From Solirubrobacterales bacterium 70-9 (GTDB lineage: Bacteria; Actinomycetota; Thermoleophilia; Solirubrobacterales; 70-9), in NCBI GenBank assembly GCA_001898095.1, contig MKSH01000002.1, positions 1,955-7,696 on the forward strand: DNA of 5,742 bases, read 5' to 3'. Below are positions 5,008 through 5,742 of the stretch, piece by piece. Within the stretch, counting starts at the first letter, position 1, and each line of letters opens with the position of its first letter. A program made the translations under genes and the position numbers. Below the pieces are notes generated by a model that was given only the letters and a program-made list of their open reading frames with translations, made no database searches and was not told the origin of the DNA.

Positions 5008-5212
5008 GGCGCGGGTCGGATCCGGGGCGTCGGGTCGAGGGCCTGTCGGATATCCCCCCACGTCCCGCGAGGCAGCCGACGGTCCGGTCCTACGCTGCTT
5101 CGTCCCGACCGACCGACCCTGCGGGGCGCACAGATTCGATTCCGCGGGGGTCGCGTCGGCCCCGTCCGCGAACAAGGCTCGCCGCCCGTGACCGATCCGA
5201 GGACCTCCGTCG
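5008..5212 (+). other. Intergenic stretch with a candidate left end of the next insertion sequence
   Basis: No gene is supported in these 205 bases. TGTCGGATATCCCCCCA at 5044-5060 begins with the TG typical of IS3-like ends and is followed by about 150 bases before the recognisable transposase sequence, a reasonable leader length. The matching end lies outside the window, so this is only a candidate. A short tandem run of CGAC-type units occurs near 5107-5116. No clear terminator follows vapC. Confidence 0.25.
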
Positions 5213-5742
5213 CTGATCTCGCCCTTCTGCCTTGCCTTGCGCAAGCTCGTCGGATCGGTCGCCCTCCGTCCGCGCTCGGCCGACTGAAAGGAGCCGGAGA
5301 TCGTCGTCCTTCGGCACGAGCTCGCCGTCCTGCGCCGCTGGGTCCGTCGGCCCGACCTGCGACCGGCTGATCGGATCTTCCCGGCGGCGGCCGGCCGGCC
5401 GCCGCCGGGATGGCGCCGGTCGGCCCTCTTCGTCGCGCCGCAGACCCTGCCCCCCCGGCATCGCCGCCTCATCGCCCGGGGCCGGACCTGCCCGAGGCGC
5501 GGATCCGGCCGCCCCCGGGCGACCCGGCGATCAGGGCGCCGTCCTGCGGATGGCGCGGGAGGACCCGCGCCGGGGATGTCGGCGGATCGCCGGCGGGCCG
5601 GCCGGCCTCGGGATCTCGGTCCCGGCGACGACCGTGCGGAAGATCCTCGCCGACGGCGGGCCGGGCCCGGCCGGGCGCCGGAGCGGAACCTCTCCTGGGA
5701 GTTCTCGGACCGTCGGACGCCGCCGCGCTTCCCGATGATCCT
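5213..5742 (+). pseudogene. Decayed rve-type (IS3/IS481-like) transposase, 5' half only in window
   Basis: The frame from 5213 reads LISPFCLALRKLVGSVALR, then a TGA at 5285-5287, then KEPEIVVLRHELAVLRRWV and RRPDLRPADRIF. This matches the coiled-coil/HTH start of a common actinobacterial integrase-core transposase. The same frame continues through ALFVAPQTL and RHRRLIARGRTCPRRGSGRP to about 5507. It then shifts to another frame for GAVLRMAREDPRRGCRRIAG and LGISVPATTVRKILADGG, and near 5685 returns to the first frame for NLSWEFSDRRTPPRF. There is therefore one nonsense codon and at least two frameshifts. The DDE catalytic domain would lie beyond the window edge. Many conserved Leu and Trp positions are replaced by Pro and Arg, and there is a perfect palindrome at 5379-5410. 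The family name comes from pattern memory; the IS3 versus IS481 choice is open. Confidence 0.82.
5379..5410. repeat. Perfect 32-bp palindrome
   Basis: The arm TCCCGGCGGCGGCCGG (5379-5394) is followed immediately by its exact reverse complement (5395-5410), with no spacer. All 16 pairs match; pairing stops at 5378/5411. It lies inside the transposase relic, where relatives would encode roughly LLPRRRW. It could extrude as a cruciform or fold as a hairpin in single-stranded DNA. Confidence 0.9.

Noticed and set aside
5008..5043. Intrinsic terminator after vapC
   Set aside because: GC-rich with short self-complementary bits such as CGGATCCG, but no long stem followed by T residues.
4471..5472. 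333-codon minus-strand open frame
   Set aside because: It lies antisense to the complete vapBC pair and the transposase relic, has Arg/Gly/Pro-rich composition with no motif, and is open only because high GC content makes stops rare.
1..5742. CRISPR array, riboswitch or a clearly new defence system
   Set aside because: No regularly spaced repeats, no recognisable aptamer fold, and no defence genes beyond the known VapBC type were seen.

Overview
The window is about 70% G+C DNA that looks like an actinobacterial chromosome. The style of the peptidoglycan transglycosylase, the ABC exporter pair, the VapBC pair and the insertion-sequence transposases suggests the Thermoleophilia/Solirubrobacterales side of the phylum. 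That placement is an inference from family resemblance, not a measurement. It divides into an intact, tightly packed host operon (1 to about 2610) and a mosaic of broken genes and insertion-sequence remains (about 2610 to the end), with an intact toxin-antitoxin pair set between two of the insertion sequences.

Host operon, plus strand. The tail of a membrane protein (2-142) overlaps by ATGA an ABC exporter ATPase (139-1080). That overlaps by TGATG a six-helix ABC-2 permease (1080-1889). A single-pass membrane GT51 peptidoglycan glycosyltransferase follows, whose standard start codons lie inside the permease gene. The ATPase and permease should form one exporter, of unknown substrate. The glycosyltransferase would polymerise lipid II at the outer face of the membrane. 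Its last ~38 codons look like read-through into unrelated DNA.

Mosaic region. Right after the glycosyltransferase domain lie the minus-strand remains of an antibiotic-biosynthesis-monooxygenase (ABM/HmoA-like) gene (about 2630-2829). Next is a broken plus-strand gene of unknown family (about 2818-3159), whose stop overlaps the GTG start of a small Cys/His protein (3156-3371). A minus-strand IS630-type transposase (3377-4262) follows; it is inactivated by one extra base and by loss of the end carrying the third catalytic acid.

Between this transposase and the toxin-antitoxin genes is the 3' part of a tRNA gene on the minus strand (about 4337-4376), the usual footprint of integration into a tRNA gene. 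An intact VapB/VapC pair (4415-5007) has an apparent leaderless promoter. The window ends in the 5' half of a second, heavily mutated rve-type (IS3/IS481-like) transposase (5213 to the edge). This relic contains a perfect 32-bp palindrome, and most of its apparent differences from the family consensus are A:T to G:C changes.

I do not see a convincing new multi-gene system. The most unusual signals are the GC-directed mutation pattern and palindrome in the last transposase, the possible CTG start of the glycosyltransferase, and the tRNA fragment abutting vapBC.
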